A stretch of DNA of 64,000 nt from Tremella fuciformis (taxonomy: Eukaryota; Basidiomycota; Tremellomycetes; Tremellales; Tremellaceae), in NCBI GenBank assembly GCA_032768795.1, contig CP136494.1:1-64000 (forward strand), given 5' to 3'. The translations under genes were made by a program, and so were the position numbers. Each line of letters starts with the position of its first letter. Positions within the stretch are counted from its first letter, which is position 1. Below the pieces are notes generated by a model. It did not search any database. It saw only the letters and a program-made list of their open reading frames with translations, and was not told where the DNA came from. This document shows, in pieces, positions 9,713-20,320 of this stretch.

Positions 9713-10114
9713 CTACTTTTCCACGAATCCATCTATCTCACTCACGCTGACGGCTGCAGCAGATCTGACTGCACAGGGCAAAAGAGCAGCGTCTCTTCTC
9801 TTAGAATCCAAAGAGACAGACCCCACTATCTCAAAATCGGACCCCACTATCGCAGCTCAAAGACAGGGGGGGCCCACTATCGTGGGGATTTTCCTCGTGG
9901 AAGTCCGGATTCCTCGTGGAAGTCCTCTTTTTCAAAAATACACTTTTCCACGCGTCCATTTATCTCACTCACCATGACAGCTGCAGCAGATCTGACTGCG
10001 CAGGATGAAAGAGCAGCGTCTGTTGTCTCAGAATCCAAAGAGACAGACCCCACTATCACAAAATCGGACCCCACTATTGCATCTCAAAGACAGGGGGGGC
10101 CCACTATCGTGGGT
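9713..10114. repeat. Direct repeat pair, ~175 bp, ~229 bp apart
   Basis: The block starting CTTTTCCACG, with ATCTCACTCACNNTGACNGCTGCAGCAG, CAAAGAGACAGACCCCACTATC and AAAGACAGGGGGGGCCCACTATCG, occurs at about 9713-9894 and 9942-10114 with ~10% difference. CCCACTATC is repeated several times in each. The blocks are open in one frame, but the two copies lie in different frames, so coding is doubtful. Confidence 0.75.
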
Positions 10115-10121
10115 TTTAGGT

Positions 10122-10143
10122 GATAGTGGGGGGGCCCACTATC
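10122..10143. repeat. Perfect palindrome GATAGTGGG/CCCACTATC
   Basis: A 9-bp perfect inverted repeat with a GGGG loop, built from the CCCACTATC motif that recurs through 9820-10115. Confidence 0.8.
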
Positions 10144-10276
10144 CGCAGAATACTGTTAGGCGCCCTGGTGGCCCTAAGCCCTGGCCGTGAATTAGGATGT
10201 AGAGACGCAAGGAGAGGCCGTAGAGTTGTGAGCATAAGGGCCGCCGGGAGGGGAGGAGAGCAGAGCGGTGGTCAGG

Positions 10277-10510
10277 AGATAGCTCTGGGGTTGAAGGCTC
10301 TGGGCCGGAGAGGCAAGGGACCGCCGCAGATGTAGAGTCGAGAGACAGTGGTCGGGAGATAGCTCTGGGGTCAAAGGCTATGGGCCGGAGAGGCAAGGGA
10401 CGGCCGCAGATGTAGAGTCGAGAGACAGAGATCCGGAGATACCTCTGCGGTTGAAGGCTCTGGGCCGGAGAGGCAAGGGCGGGCCGTGGATGTAGAGTCG
10501 AGAGAACAAA
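10277..10510. repeat. Minisatellite, about three 79-bp units
   Basis: Tandem units contain GGGCCGGAGAGGCAAGGG and GCAGATGTAGAGTCGAGAGA; three nearly complete copies begin near 10277, 10356 and 10435, with partial, more divergent copies at either side (10200-10276 and 10510-10545). Confidence 0.8.
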
Positions 10511-10582
10511 GAAGCAGACGTAGCTCTGCGGCCAGGAGCCAACGGTAAGCCTGGGGACCTATATACAGAGGCTGCTTGTTGC

Positions 10583-10692
10583 TGCGTCATCACGTCATCA
10601 CGTCGTCCCGTCGTCCCGTCATCCCGTCATCCCGTCGGCGCGTCATCACGTCATTGCGTCGTCACGTCATTGCGTCGTTACGTCGGTTCGTC
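10583..10692. repeat. CGTCATCA-type simple repeat
   Basis: Short units CGTCATCACGTCGTCCCGTCATCCC and variants run for ~110 bp. The following ~190 bp is C-rich with repeated CCCCCAGT and holds no gene. Confidence 0.75.
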
Positions 10693-10901
10693 GTACATCA
10701 ACACGTCATCTAGGACCCCCCATATCTGGGTCGAGATTTGCCCCCCCAGTTCAGAGGCCTCGACCCCCAGTCGAACTTTCAGGCCTCCCCCCGGTGCAAT
10801 GACGAGACCCCGGTTCCAGATTACGGTAGCCCCCAGTAAAATGACGAAACCCCCAGTCGGATCATGTACCCGGCCCCCCAGGTCAGGATTTCATACTGTT
10901 A

Positions 10902-11155
10902 GAGATTTGGAATCAGCTCGTCAAACTGAGTATAGTACCAACCATTAGACTTGCAGAATAATTCTATCCAGCACCGGAAAAAGCTACAAGGGTCCCCCCT
11001 TGGGCAGACGTACTGGTCTTTCGGAGGGATTAACTCCGCCAGTTTCGCTCCGATCCGGGAATGGGTTAGAGATTCTTAATCAGCTCGTCAAATAGAGTAT
11101 AGTAGCACCCTTCACATCACAAAAATAATTTCACTAACAACCAGCAAACTCCAAA
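10902..11155. repeat. Relic of the telomere-associated sub-repeat
   Basis: About 250 bp match the telomeric unit around 8717-8970, including GATTTGGAATCAGCTCGTCAAACTGAG and the hairpin core, with few differences. Neither end has telomere repeats. It lies 1.6 kb inside the innermost interstitial telomere. Confidence 0.85.
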
Positions 11156-11438
11156 AGTACAGGGAATATATCTTTTTCACTCATCCATGTTTTTCCTGTT
11201 CATCCAACCGTTTTCCATCTCGAATTGAACCTACATCGGAGTCCTCACGTCGCAATTACTTCTTACAGTAACAGTTGGAGCTTAATCTCATCGATAGTGA
11301 GGAAGTGATTACATCGGTCGATGTCTGACATCATAGGTCGAAGAAGTGATGTCGTCAAGTTGATGACCCGAGGTAATAGGTTGGGGTGGGATCTGATCAT
11401 AGTCATGACATCATGCAGCTGTTCTGCCTGAGGTGCCG
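11156..11438. other. Spacer without a recognisable gene
   Basis: A moderately AT-rich spacer between the satellite relic and the broken end of the DIRS-like reverse transcriptase frame. No promoter, repeat or coding signal stood out. Confidence 0.3.
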
Positions 11439-12380
11439 TCATGACACTATGCCCTCGTTGATGGACGGGTTGTCCAGGTTGCTACGGGGCCAAGAAAGGT
11501 GATTGATGGTCCGTAGTTTGCCGCCTGCCTTGGGGACGGTCCCGACCGGGGACGCCACAAACTTGGCTGCGCCGTCGGTGTCTCGCAAGCGACTGTCCAC
11601 GAAAGGGATGGCATAGCCTTTCTCAACCCTCTCATCGATGCTGGTCCGGACATGGACTTTCTCGTTGGCCTCCATCTTCAAATTTGGCACGCCGGAGGAT
11701 GGCCTGCCCGTCGCCCGGAGTGGTCCCTCGTACCCGAGCTTAGCGCCGTGCCCGATCATACCCAGGATGTTTGTCACGAAGGTAGGATCTGGGTAGCCGT
11801 GGAGCAAGCCCGCCCAGGCTAGGGGGTTCAGCCTGCTGGGTGTGAGAGGATAGTCGTCCGGGTCGAAGAGCGGGTAACCTGGGGACGTGTTGGGCCAAGC
11901 GGGAGGTATCGTCCGGGGCGCCTCTAGACCTGCCGCGCGGGCCAGGTCTAGCAATTCCTTGAACGCCGGGGTCAAGAACCGTGCGACGTACGCGTGGATG
12001 GGCGGTGGGATGGGTGGTGCCGGGATCGGAAGCGCCGGGTTGGGGGTGGGTTGGGCGTCGGTCTGCAGGGGCGAGGGTTGACGCATTGAAGGCGGCGGCG
12101 CAGGCAAGTCCGACATGGGAGGGGGCACTGCAGCCTCGCCCTCCTTGAGCAGCTGCGCAACCGGTGATGGCGGCGGCGCGGGCGAGTCCGACGCGGGAGG
12201 GGGCACTGTAGCCTCGCCCTCCTTGTGGAGCTGCGCGGCCGGCGATGGCGGCGTCGACAGGATGACGACTGAGGGCGGGGAAACAGGGGGGTTGGGAGAG
12301 GGAGGTGGTGGCGGGGGCGGTCTGGGCAGAGGCGCTGTGGCAGTGCCGCCTGCGCTGCCCGCGCGCCCCCCAACCTTCAA
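11439..12380 (-). pseudogene. DIRS-like retrotransposon Pol, N-terminal part only
   Basis: About 313 codons. After a long proline-rich linker comes a region typical of basidiomycete DIRS-type Pol: L-N-P-L-A-W, G-Y-P-D-P-T-F-V and I-G-H-G-A-K-L-G-Y-E-G-P. The start of the reverse transcriptase fold follows: A-S-P-V-G-T-V-P-K, then R-T-I-N-H-L-S-W-P-R and S-I-N-E-G-I. The frame stops there; the catalytic YxDD box, RNase H and tyrosine recombinase are absent. The start overlaps the Gag stop as TTGA, in the -1 frame. Assignment to DIRS rests on recalled family features. Confidence 0.65.
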
Positions 12381-13734
12381 TCCGTAGCCCGTTTGGGGCA
12401 GGAGGTGACGGGATGGGGTCTGCTACAAATGAGGCAAACGTGCCGACGCTTGCACTGGTCGTCGTTGCAGTTGCCCGTGTGGAATCTGACGTAGATATCC
12501 GACGCCTTCTGCTCGGCTGTTGGCCGCTTCCGTTTTTGCAAGTCAGCACCGGCGGGGGCGGGGCCGACCCGCGAGAGGAGGGATGGGCGGGGAGGGGCGG
12601 AGAGGGTGACCTGAGCGGAGGGGGCAGGCTGAGGAGGGCGAGGTGGGGCGGAGTCAGGTTTCCGGGGAAGTACCAGAGCCGCTTCAGTGTCGACTTTGCC
12701 ATACCACTCATCCACTGAGAACAGGCCACGGCAGCGGGCACGGTCAACAATGAGGTGGTAGCGTAGGACTGACTCCCGCGTGTACTCGCTTCGCTGGCCC
12801 AGTCAGTCAGGCAGCGCATATGCCATGACATCGCACCATGGATGTGCATCGCGGCCTCGGGCTCGCCGCATCCCAGGAGAATGAGGTCCGTGTATATGGA
12901 CCACGCGTAGGCGAACACGGACCGGGAGGGAAGGGCCTTGACCAGACGTGTAAGGACGTCCGATGTTGTGGGGTCCGCAGGCGCGACTGCGCGGAACACA
13001 GAGGAGGTGGGGGAGGGAACAAAACCCATACTTTGGGCAGCGGGCGTGGGTTGTTTGAGTGGGGTCTCTGGCGGGAGCAGAGACGGGAGCTGAACCGGGG
13101 GTAGGCGCGCTGAAAGCGCGAGATCTCTTACGGCGGGGTCCAGGTAGGCGTAGCGGTCCGAGATGGGAGGGCACTCACCGTACTGGCCGCGGAGTGGGGC
13201 AGGAAGGGCCGCCGGCAAAGGCGCGGCAGGCGCTGCTGGCGGCAGGCCCCGGGTTGGCGGGCGGTGTGCCGACGAGCGCAGAGCTCCCAGGCCGGACAGC
13301 GCCGAGCGAGGGGGTGCGGGGTCCGGGGGGATTGGGGCACTGCGTGCCTTCTGGGCGCTCAGTTGGCCGGCCATGGCCGTGACTGAGTGTGAGAGTTGCT
13401 GCACCGTGGCAAGCAGGCCCTCATATCGGAGGTCTGCCACGAGTGAATTGCCGGCGGCGTTATCAGTTTTGCCGAGACCTGCACCGTCAACGTCGGCGTT
13501 AAGGTCCTGGTCCTCGGCGAAATTGTAGATGCCACTTAGGACATCATCGTCGGGGTTACCGGGGAGAGGGTTGCGAGGAAAGAGGTCCTCGTCCTCCTCA
13601 CGCTCAGCCGCCTGCTGGGCAGGGTGCGGCTGGGCTGACGACGTGGAGCGAGATGTGCTAGCCGCTGTGGGCCTCTGATAGCCCGCTGGGGCCGGAGCGA
13701 GCGGCCTGAGGCGTTTGGCGGGTGGCTGGGACAT
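12377..13734 (-). pseudogene. DIRS-like retrotransposon Gag, one frameshift
   Basis: The frame starts at an ATG (complement of 13732-13734, M-S-Q-P-P-A-K-R-L-R) and runs about 340 codons of proline/alanine-rich, Gag-like sequence. Coding then passes to another frame around 12715-12730, where Q-W-M-S-G is replaced by M-D-E-W-Y-G-K. The second part ends with a zinc-finger-like block (H-V-C-L-I-C, S-R-P-H-P-V-T-S-C) typical of the C-terminus of these Gags. A longer open frame continues past the shift but is proline-rich low-complexity sequence and is not taken as protein. Confidence 0.6.
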
Positions 13735-14082
13735 GCTGACGGGGAGGCGTGCGGCGAGAGAGAGAATGCCGTAAGGATGAGGCAGGCGGAAGCGCTGAGG
13801 ATGCTGGACGGCGAGTCGCGGGAGACAAGAGGCGGATGAGAGATTCCGCCCTGGCTCCCGGGTGCCCTTAGTCTCGTCGTCACGTGACCTCCAAGTCGAG
13901 CTGCGCCATATTGGACGGCCACGTCTGATTGGCTGGCTAGATCTTCCAAGGTCCTGACACCTATGCATGATGTCGTCTGATATGGTAGTCGGATCGAGTC
14001 GAGTGGACACTGATAAAAACCAGCGACGAAAGTGCAAGCTTACCCCAGTCCCCCCCGGGAAAAAAAAAAAACAACAAAAAAT

Positions 14083-14421
14083 ATGGACAGTAAGTCGGAA
14101 AGCCCAGTGGTCAAACGAGCGCGCGCTGATGCTCAGACACGAACAACAAGGTCGAGAAGAAGCCGAAAAAGGAAGAGGAGAAGAAACCGGCGAAAGCGCC
14201 CGCCGATGGTGAGTTACGAGTACCACCTCATAAACATGTGTAGATGCTGACCGGCAGACACGGGTCCCGTCCTGACGGCTCCTGAGCAGCCCCCGTCTCC
14301 ACCCTCAAAGGCCAGCGTGCGCAGCGAGTGGTCAATGGTAAACACGAACCCCAGGTCATCCTTCGTCCTGGTCGAGGGCCCCGACAAGAAGGACGGCAAG
14401 GAGCAGTCCGAGCAGAAATAG
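14083..14421 (+). CDS. Small Lys-rich protein gene, three exons, unknown function
   Basis: Exons 14083-14089, 14137-14208 and 14258-14421 join into 243 nt with no internal stop (80 residues). Intron 1 (14090-14136, 47 nt) has a GTAAGT donor, a CTGAT branch-like site and GCTCAG; intron 2 (14209-14257, 49 nt) has GTGAGT, TGCTGAC and CGGCAG. The exon phases agree. The protein starts M-D-N-T-N-N-K-V-E, has a Lys/Glu/Pro-rich first half and ends with S-S-F-V-L-V-E-G-P-D-K-K-D-G and Gln/Lys. No signal peptide or domain was recognised. An A-rich tract precedes the ATG, and a truncated LTR begins 47 bp after the stop. It appears intact, which is unusual for this region. Confidence 0.72.
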
Positions 14422-14486
14422 ATGTAGATCCATGCATCGGTTGCATCCTTTCAGTCTTTGTCGATGTTGTTGAACAATGAGCACCG

Positions 14487-15180
14487 TGAACGCCTCATAG
14501 CCGAGTGGGAACGGTGACAAGCCCGAGAGAGCAGGGCGCAGGCGATTTTGAAGGGCACAGCTTCAGAGGCTGTTCGGCTCGACATCGAAGACATGTTCGC
14601 CGCCGTCGACATGTGGAAATACTGCGGCAAAATGCACGAAGTGGATCTGCTCGAGAACCAGCGCATCGTGCAGTCCAGGCTGTGGACGATGGATCTCAAA
14701 GGCGACGCCTCCGCGCACGACATGATTGCTCATGTAGAGACGTTCTCGAAGGCGATCGCGGACGGCAAGCGCGTCGGGATCGTCCTGAGTGACAGTGAGC
14801 GCGCACAGAGGTTCCTGTTGACGATCCTCGATCCCGCCTTCAACATCGTGCGTGCCGAGCTAGCCCCTATCGCCAAAGACAAGCAGACATGGTCTGTTGT
14901 CCTGTCCAAGTACACCGCAGAGATCGCCCGACGGCGGGCTAGGGCGCTGCTCGGACGAAATGGCCGATTTGATCAGTACGGCCTGACAGAGAGGAACCAC
15001 GGAGACGCCGTCATGGTGGCGGAGCGTCGTCGCGGCAAGGCTAGGAAGGATGACGAGTGTTGGCGATGCGGTGAGATCGGTCATTGAGAGCATGCCTGCA
15101 ATGCTGCACGGCAGCGCAAGAATCATAGGGATCGCAGGGACCGACGGACTCGTCGCAACCAGCAGAGCGACACCGAGGAC
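14487..15180 (+). pseudogene. Copia Gag, two in-frame TGA codons
   Basis: It aligns to residues ~85-300 of the intact Gag at 36616-41631. The conserved E-W-E-R-W-Q-A-R-E-S stretch has TGA instead of TGG for the second Trp (about 14515), and the zinc knuckle C-W-R-C-G-E-I-G-H is followed by TGA where the intact protein has Trp (about 15085). Between them, 14548-15087 is open for about 180 codons. The N-terminus is deleted. Confidence 0.75.
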
Positions 15181-15308
15181 GACGACAATGACGACGAGAG
15201 CTCTGACGATGACCGCTCGGTCGCAGACAAGGACAAACCGCCCACCAAGGACAAGCGCGTCACCATCCCGGCCAAGGAAAGCACGGGGCTGCTCGCCGCC
15301 GGCATGGA

Positions 15309-16301
15309 GTGGATCGGTCTGCCAACGAGTGGGCCGATCTGCTCGGCAACCCATGGGCTGAGAGCACGGCCGTCGTCACCGCCGCCGCCGAGAGGATCGT
15401 TGAGATCACAGAGGCCGGTGAGACCGCCTGTGAGGCAGCTACCGCCGAGGACAGGAAGAACGTCGTCGAGACCGAGAGTGTCGTCGAGACGGGCTGGGTG
15501 ATAGATAGTGGAGCCACCCATCATTTGACCCCGCACCGCTCAATCCTCAAGAGCGTGCGAGCGCTGGAGACGCCCGCCGTCTTTGGGCTGGCTAGCGGAG
15601 GTGCCGTCGAGGCCGTCGAGGTAGGCGAGGTAGACGTCACGCTTGCCTCGGGACGACGCCTCACCCTGCAAGAGGTGTATCTCGTGCCGACTGCTCGAGT
15701 CAGCGTGTGCTCGTTGTCGAGGCTGCTTGCCCGCGGCTGGGAAGCAGAGATCAGAGACGGAGGCGGGACGCTGCAGAGGGAGGACGAGATGCTCACCATG
15801 AGGAAGAGAGGATCCTTGTGGACCGTCATTCTCAAGACAACCACCAGCCCGATCGCCCTGGGCTACATCGCCGCCGCCGCCGCAAGAGACGTCGAGGCCA
15901 AGATCGTCGCTGAGGACTCGTGGGACGATGATGAAGGCAAGGCGGCGTCGTTTGGTGCTCATATGGGAGCAGGGGGAGCCTGTGATGAGAAGGAGACCGC
16001 GGATACGGGTCCGAGAACCGTCGACACCGCTGCAGAGCTGGGGATCAGCCCGACCGGTCAGAGTGAAGTTCCGCTCACCAAGTCGCCCGCCACCGCCGTT
16101 GCCGCACACCGTCTTCTTGAAGCGCTACGTCAGGAGAGTCAGTTCGCGGCGCAGGATCACGGCTACATGCGCATGTCGGCCATCAACGACGGGGTGAAAG
16201 ACGACGGCGAGAGAGACGATGACACGTCCCGCAGACGACAGAGACAGAGACGACGTGATGCCACATCACGTGTCCGAGTCGAAATGCCTAAACGCCGATA
16301 G
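15309..16301 (+). pseudogene. Copia protease region fused to RNase H tail
   Basis: The aspartic protease motif is intact (V-I-D-S-G-A-T-H-H-L-T), followed by the usual H-R-S-I-L-K and V-F-G-L-A-S-G. After about residue 190 the frame jumps to sequence resembling the end of RNase H (P-L-T-K-S-P-A-T-A-V-A-A-H and L-L-E-A-L), which in the intact element lies ~930 residues further on. Remnants of the C-terminal tail continue, shifted in frame, to the 3' LTR. A frameshift separates it from Gag. Confidence 0.7.
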
Positions 16302-16642
16302 TCGGCTCGCGGCTCAGCATCAGTGACGCCTTGCTGCATGCACACGGGATATGAGGGACTGCGTGCATGCAGGGGGAACTGGATAGCACCAAGGAGGAGC
16401 AGGGCTACCAGGAGACACCAAGATCATCCAGTTTGGTGGAGCAATGACGGAGAACGGCAGGGGTCGCTTCCGAGCAGCCTGGAGGAGGCAGGTCTTTGGA
16501 CCGTGCGACGTCCGCATCAGTCGTTCCCGGGCTCTATCGTCATGGTGCGATGATCTACAGGCTGCTGGCTACCTCAGAGTTGCTCTACACCGTCGCAGAA
16601 CCGCTCGGTGATGAGCTGCAGCCCGCCGACTTCGAGGGGGAG

Positions 16643-16818
16643 TGTTGAACAATAAGCACGGTGAACGCCTCATAGCCACCGGAATTGCCTCTTTGGGCAG
16701 GATGCGGAGGAGAACAATAGGACGACGCCGATGCTGCTGTGCACAGGCCCTCTGACTGCATTATATATGTAGAAACAGCCCCAAGAGGGCGAATGCATAC
16801 CACGCTCATTTTGTAACA
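16643..16818 (+). repeat. 3' LTR, family B (176 bp)
   Basis: It starts TGTTGAACAATAAGCAC and ends CATTTTGTAACA. A TATATATG box lies near the middle. It is nearly identical to the solo LTR at 44249-44423. The polypurine tract CGAGGGGGAG is immediately upstream. Confidence 0.9.
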
Positions 16819-16879
16819 AGCCTTGGCAAGCGCCCCGGCAGCCCCAACGAAGCGTCGCCTCGAGGACGGTTATACGCGC

Positions 16880-18590
16880 CGCCATGTTGGAGAGATCAAT
16901 TGCGACTATGTGCTGTGCCATCTACTACACCCTTGCGTAGAATCATTGCCCTTTGCTGGCCTGAAACACGACGCAAACTTTGCGCGAAGCATTGCCCATA
17001 CTCGCTTTGCGCATAGATGTTCGCTGCTTTGGTCGGTGAGTACCATGGGCAGCCTTTGCGCATTCCTGATTTGGCCCATGCCTTCCTTGCTTCATGGTCA
17101 TGTCGTCGAGCACCTGCACGGTAAGCGGAATTATGGTGCCAAGTTGCAAGTTGCCGCATGATCTGCAGCCTCTCGCCCAGCTTGGGCAGAAAGGGCAAGA
17201 TCGCGCCAGGCGGCACACTGTCACGCAGCATCGCTGGCATGCCCAAGTACAAATTTATTCGCTCCAGCGGGGCGGTGCGCAGCTCGATGCCTGGGTCGTT
17301 GTTGTCTTCATCAACCCGTACAGCAAATCGTTCACGCTGTACACCAGCTGTAGCTTGGCCACCGAATAGAATGGCGCATTTTTCGCAAGGTAGGGGTCTT
17401 TCACGTACTGGTGGCGACGGGTTTCGTCGCCCAAGTTGCTACGCTTTCGGTGTGTCGCCATCCGCCCGTCCTCCTCGGAGAAAAAACTTGTTGAGTAGGG
17501 GGTCGGCGAGAAGGCCCAGTGAGAAGCTGCGCCACCAAGGAGTTTACGATCTTGAATGCTGCTTGTGATGGCGATTTTTGCGTGTTCCGATTCGGTTTGA
17601 AAGTCGTCACGGGTGAGCAGCGCACGCACATTGATCGGATAACTAGAATCAATGCCCTCGGGCCACGTCACCAGAGGTTGAAGCGTGCGCATCGAGCGCC
17701 CAATCTCTTCGGTGAAGCTGGAGAGGCGAGCCGCCCAACCCGCCCAAAAGGGCCTCACAATCGCCGCTGACGCCCGCATCATTGCTGTTGCTTGCCGCAC
17801 AACGACGACGGGGCCGCCAAATCCATGGTGATATTGCCCGGCTCGTCATAGTGGCCCTCTTCCCGGAAACTATGTGCCTTGTTTTTTGATGTTGACCACG
17901 AAGCCTTGGTGAGACAGCTCTCTTTTCGACATGAATGCGCTTGGAGCGAGCAAGCAACGTAGCGATGGTGATACATAGTGCGCGAGCGGCCGGCCTTCGA
18001 CAAGCTCGATGCTTGCGCTTGCGACAGCACCGTCAGGGTGATGCTCGAAATCACCAGCACCTCGAGCGGTGCGAACCCCGCGCGACTTGACTTGATTTTG
18101 GGCCTCGAGGTACAAGATGTAGAGTAGCCTTTTCCAATGAGTGGCGACAGGCGCAACATCATCACCCAGGCGAATAAATCAAATGCCCCTCTTTTTGCAC
18201 GTTGCCAATGAGGAAAAGAAACGGCAGGCTGGTCCATGCTCTCGGTCCGCACGTCGAGCACGTACACCGTGTCGCCCAGAGGCACCTTGCCTTGTTCTTC
18301 CAAACCCCGCCTTGGCATTGGGTTTGATGGTGAACGCCGTGAGCGCGTCGGTCTGGCTTGGCCCATCGCTGCTCTTGTCTTTGTCTTTGTCCTTGTCGCT
18401 CTTGTTGGGGTGTCCTCACCGGGCGCTAGGTCCGATGACGCGAGAATGTCCGCCGCCTCGGCGGCAAGGGGAACACCATGCGCCACGTCTGCCCCGTAAG
18501 AAAGTGCTGCGTTATCGTAGCCCTCACGGATCTTGCTGGCGGTGACGGATTTGGCCTTGCACAAATCGGCGCTCCTCACGTTACCCATGA
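16880..18590 (-). pseudogene. Degraded gene of unknown function
   Basis: The minus strand shows protein-like segments that hop between frames. From right to left: M-G-N-V-R-S-A-D-L-C at 18588; an Asp/Lys-rich run; V-Y-V-L-D-V-R-T-E-S-M-D-Q-P-A-V-S-F near 18250; F-V-V-N-I-K-K near 17890; L-V-T-W-P-E-G-I-D-S-S-Y-P near 17650; and Y-S-V-N-D-L-L-Y-G-L-M-K near 17320. At least four frame changes are needed and they do not fall at good splice sites. I do not recognise the family. Its uniform amino-acid-like texture suggests a former long coding exon. Confidence 0.4.
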
Positions 18591-19428
18591 CAGGCAGAAA
18601 GAATGACAGCTGCCGTCAACGCATTACCTTCCCGCAAGCCACGTTACACCTATATGGCGTACGCCCTCGCCGCAGATGGCGCCTATACGCGTGGCAGCAG
18701 CCGCTGCCCGGTCGGCATCCTCGCATCATGAACGTCGTTTTGGAGGAGCCTACACTGAATCATGATCGCCTCGCCTACGACACTGGGCAAACTGAACAGG
18801 TTTCTGTTCCACACCGACGCTCATCGTTTGGCTGCTTTGGATGCGGCGAGGGACAGCTGACAGGTAGAGTACGAGCTTGCTTGTTCCAGACGAGAAGAGG
18901 GCTCTCACTTGGAGACCTCGTTCTTGACGCACGCCTGGTCCGCACTGTGAGTATGACAATTCATGCAAGGTCCGGTGGATTCTGAAGTTCTGGAGTCACG
19001 GTTGAGAGCATGACTATGTATATCTCCTTGTCAATGGGAGTAGAATCAATGGTTAAGATCTCGATCCAATGCATAGCCATCTACCTATTCCTCCGCATGT
19101 TCTCCCCGATCTGCGAGCACAAGTAAAAGAAGGAAAGGGTTTCGCGATGCAAGGTCAAGTGTTTCACGACCCAAGGTCAAGCGTGTCGAATTGTGAGAGG
19201 GGCGTGAGGAGTAGGCAAGAGGCGAGACGAAAGGGGAGCAAGGTGCGTGCGGTGGCGTCAGCGGTGGCCCCATCGGGGCGAAGTGTACGAGGAGAGGGAG
19301 AAGTGTGCGAGGAGAGAAATCGGAGAAGGACCCACAAGTTGCCAGCCATTTCTGAAAACAGCTCTTCGGCTTGGTGCATGGCGAGATCTGATGGTCTGCA
19401 AGCTCCATATTTCTTTGTTGGTTGAGCC

Positions 19429-20160
19429 TCACCACACTGATGCACATTGCTTCGCGGTATGCTTCTCGGAAGGGCCCATGCACTTGCTACACGTATGGTG
19501 GAAGCGGCAGTTGTTGGGACACGGCCCTTCTTGTTCCACCGGCGGCAATACCTGACGCTTGCGCCTGTGCTCTGTCTGTGGAGAGTCCAGGGAACAAGAG
19601 GGCCGGGTACGAATGGAGCCTTGGGTTTGAGACCGGCGGCCGACGGGCATTCTTGCGCTTGGGTTTGGACGAGATGTCTGGCTTGCCAGGAGAAGGACGC
19701 GGAACCGGAACCGGAAGCTGGAAAGCTGATAGCGGGTCTACCGATGGGAATGGCTGGGGTGATGAGCGAGGCCGGGGGAGCAGCAGCAGGGGGAGGCGCA
19801 TCGGCAGTGGCGACTGGGGCTTCGTTTCGGGGAAAGGCGATCCAGCCTCCGAAAGCTCCGAGTCGGATGAGACTGGTACGACGATGTGCTCGCTCTTCGG
19901 CATAGAAGAGAACCTCGATCGGAAGTGCCTTTGCGTTTCGCAGCAGATGCGCAATCTTACTGTCGACACCCGTCAGGTTGTCCGCTGGGTCGTTGAGGGG
20001 CAGGGCCGAGTCGACGGAGAAGCTGGCTGGCCGGAAGTTTTGTCTTGACTGGCAACGTTTTCGAGCCGAGCTGTCTCACGTCAATGCAACTCTGCTGCGA
20101 AGAAGAGTGGAGACGCTCTCTGAGACGGTAGTACGTCGAGTGCGTGGCGGGCATATTGAA
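19429..20160 (-). pseudogene. Gag-like remnant with Cys/His finger
   Basis: A Ser/Pro-rich minus-strand region (19487-19969 in one frame, 19429-19650 in another) ends in G-P-C-P-N-N-C-R-F-H-H then C-S-K-C and H-T-A-K-Q-C. The arrangement resembles the finger at the end of the DIRS-like Gag at 12377-13734. One frame change is needed. No Pol follows on either side. Confidence 0.45.
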
Positions 20161-20211
20161 TGAGGATCATGCAAGTACTCTACTCGTAAAGCATCAAGAG
20201 GGGAGACGGAC

Positions 20212-20223
20212 CACGTGACGTCA
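20212..20223. promoter_or_regulatory. E-box overlapping a CRE palindrome
   Basis: CACGTGACGTCA combines CACGTG (E-box) and TGACGTCA (CRE), about 100 bp upstream of the ATG of the long gene at 20321. The sites are palindromic, so strand is not informative. The regulatory role is inferred from position only. Confidence 0.4.
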
Positions 20224-20320
20224 CTCTCCCCTGCACGACATCGGACATGGAACAAATCTCCGTTTCAACTGCACTTAGAGTATCGTTGAAAAGACACTCG
20301 TGAACCACTCTCTCATAATC

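Larger units (their letters stand above)
14468..16818 (+). mobile_element. Gag-protease-only copia element (deletion derivative)
   Basis: It begins with the first ~33 bp of an LTR (TGTTGAACAATGAGCACCG to CCTCATAG), fused directly to the interior of gag. Then come Gag, a zinc knuckle, the protease, and the extreme end of RNase H joined to the C-terminal tail, then a complete 3' LTR. Integrase, reverse transcriptase and nearly all of RNase H are missing. The flanks (GATGT and AGCCT) are not a target duplication, as expected after 5' truncation. The same architecture occurs at 25816-28520. Confidence 0.85.

Noticed and set aside
11740..12700. Continuation of the DIRS Gag frame as one 828-codon protein
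   Set aside because: Past about 12720 that frame is low-complexity Pro/Ala/Arg sequence, while the neighbouring frames carry the zinc finger and Pol motifs.
12115..13528. Long plus-strand frames opposite the DIRS remnant
   Set aside because: GC-rich shadows of the minus-strand coding region with Gly/Arg runs.
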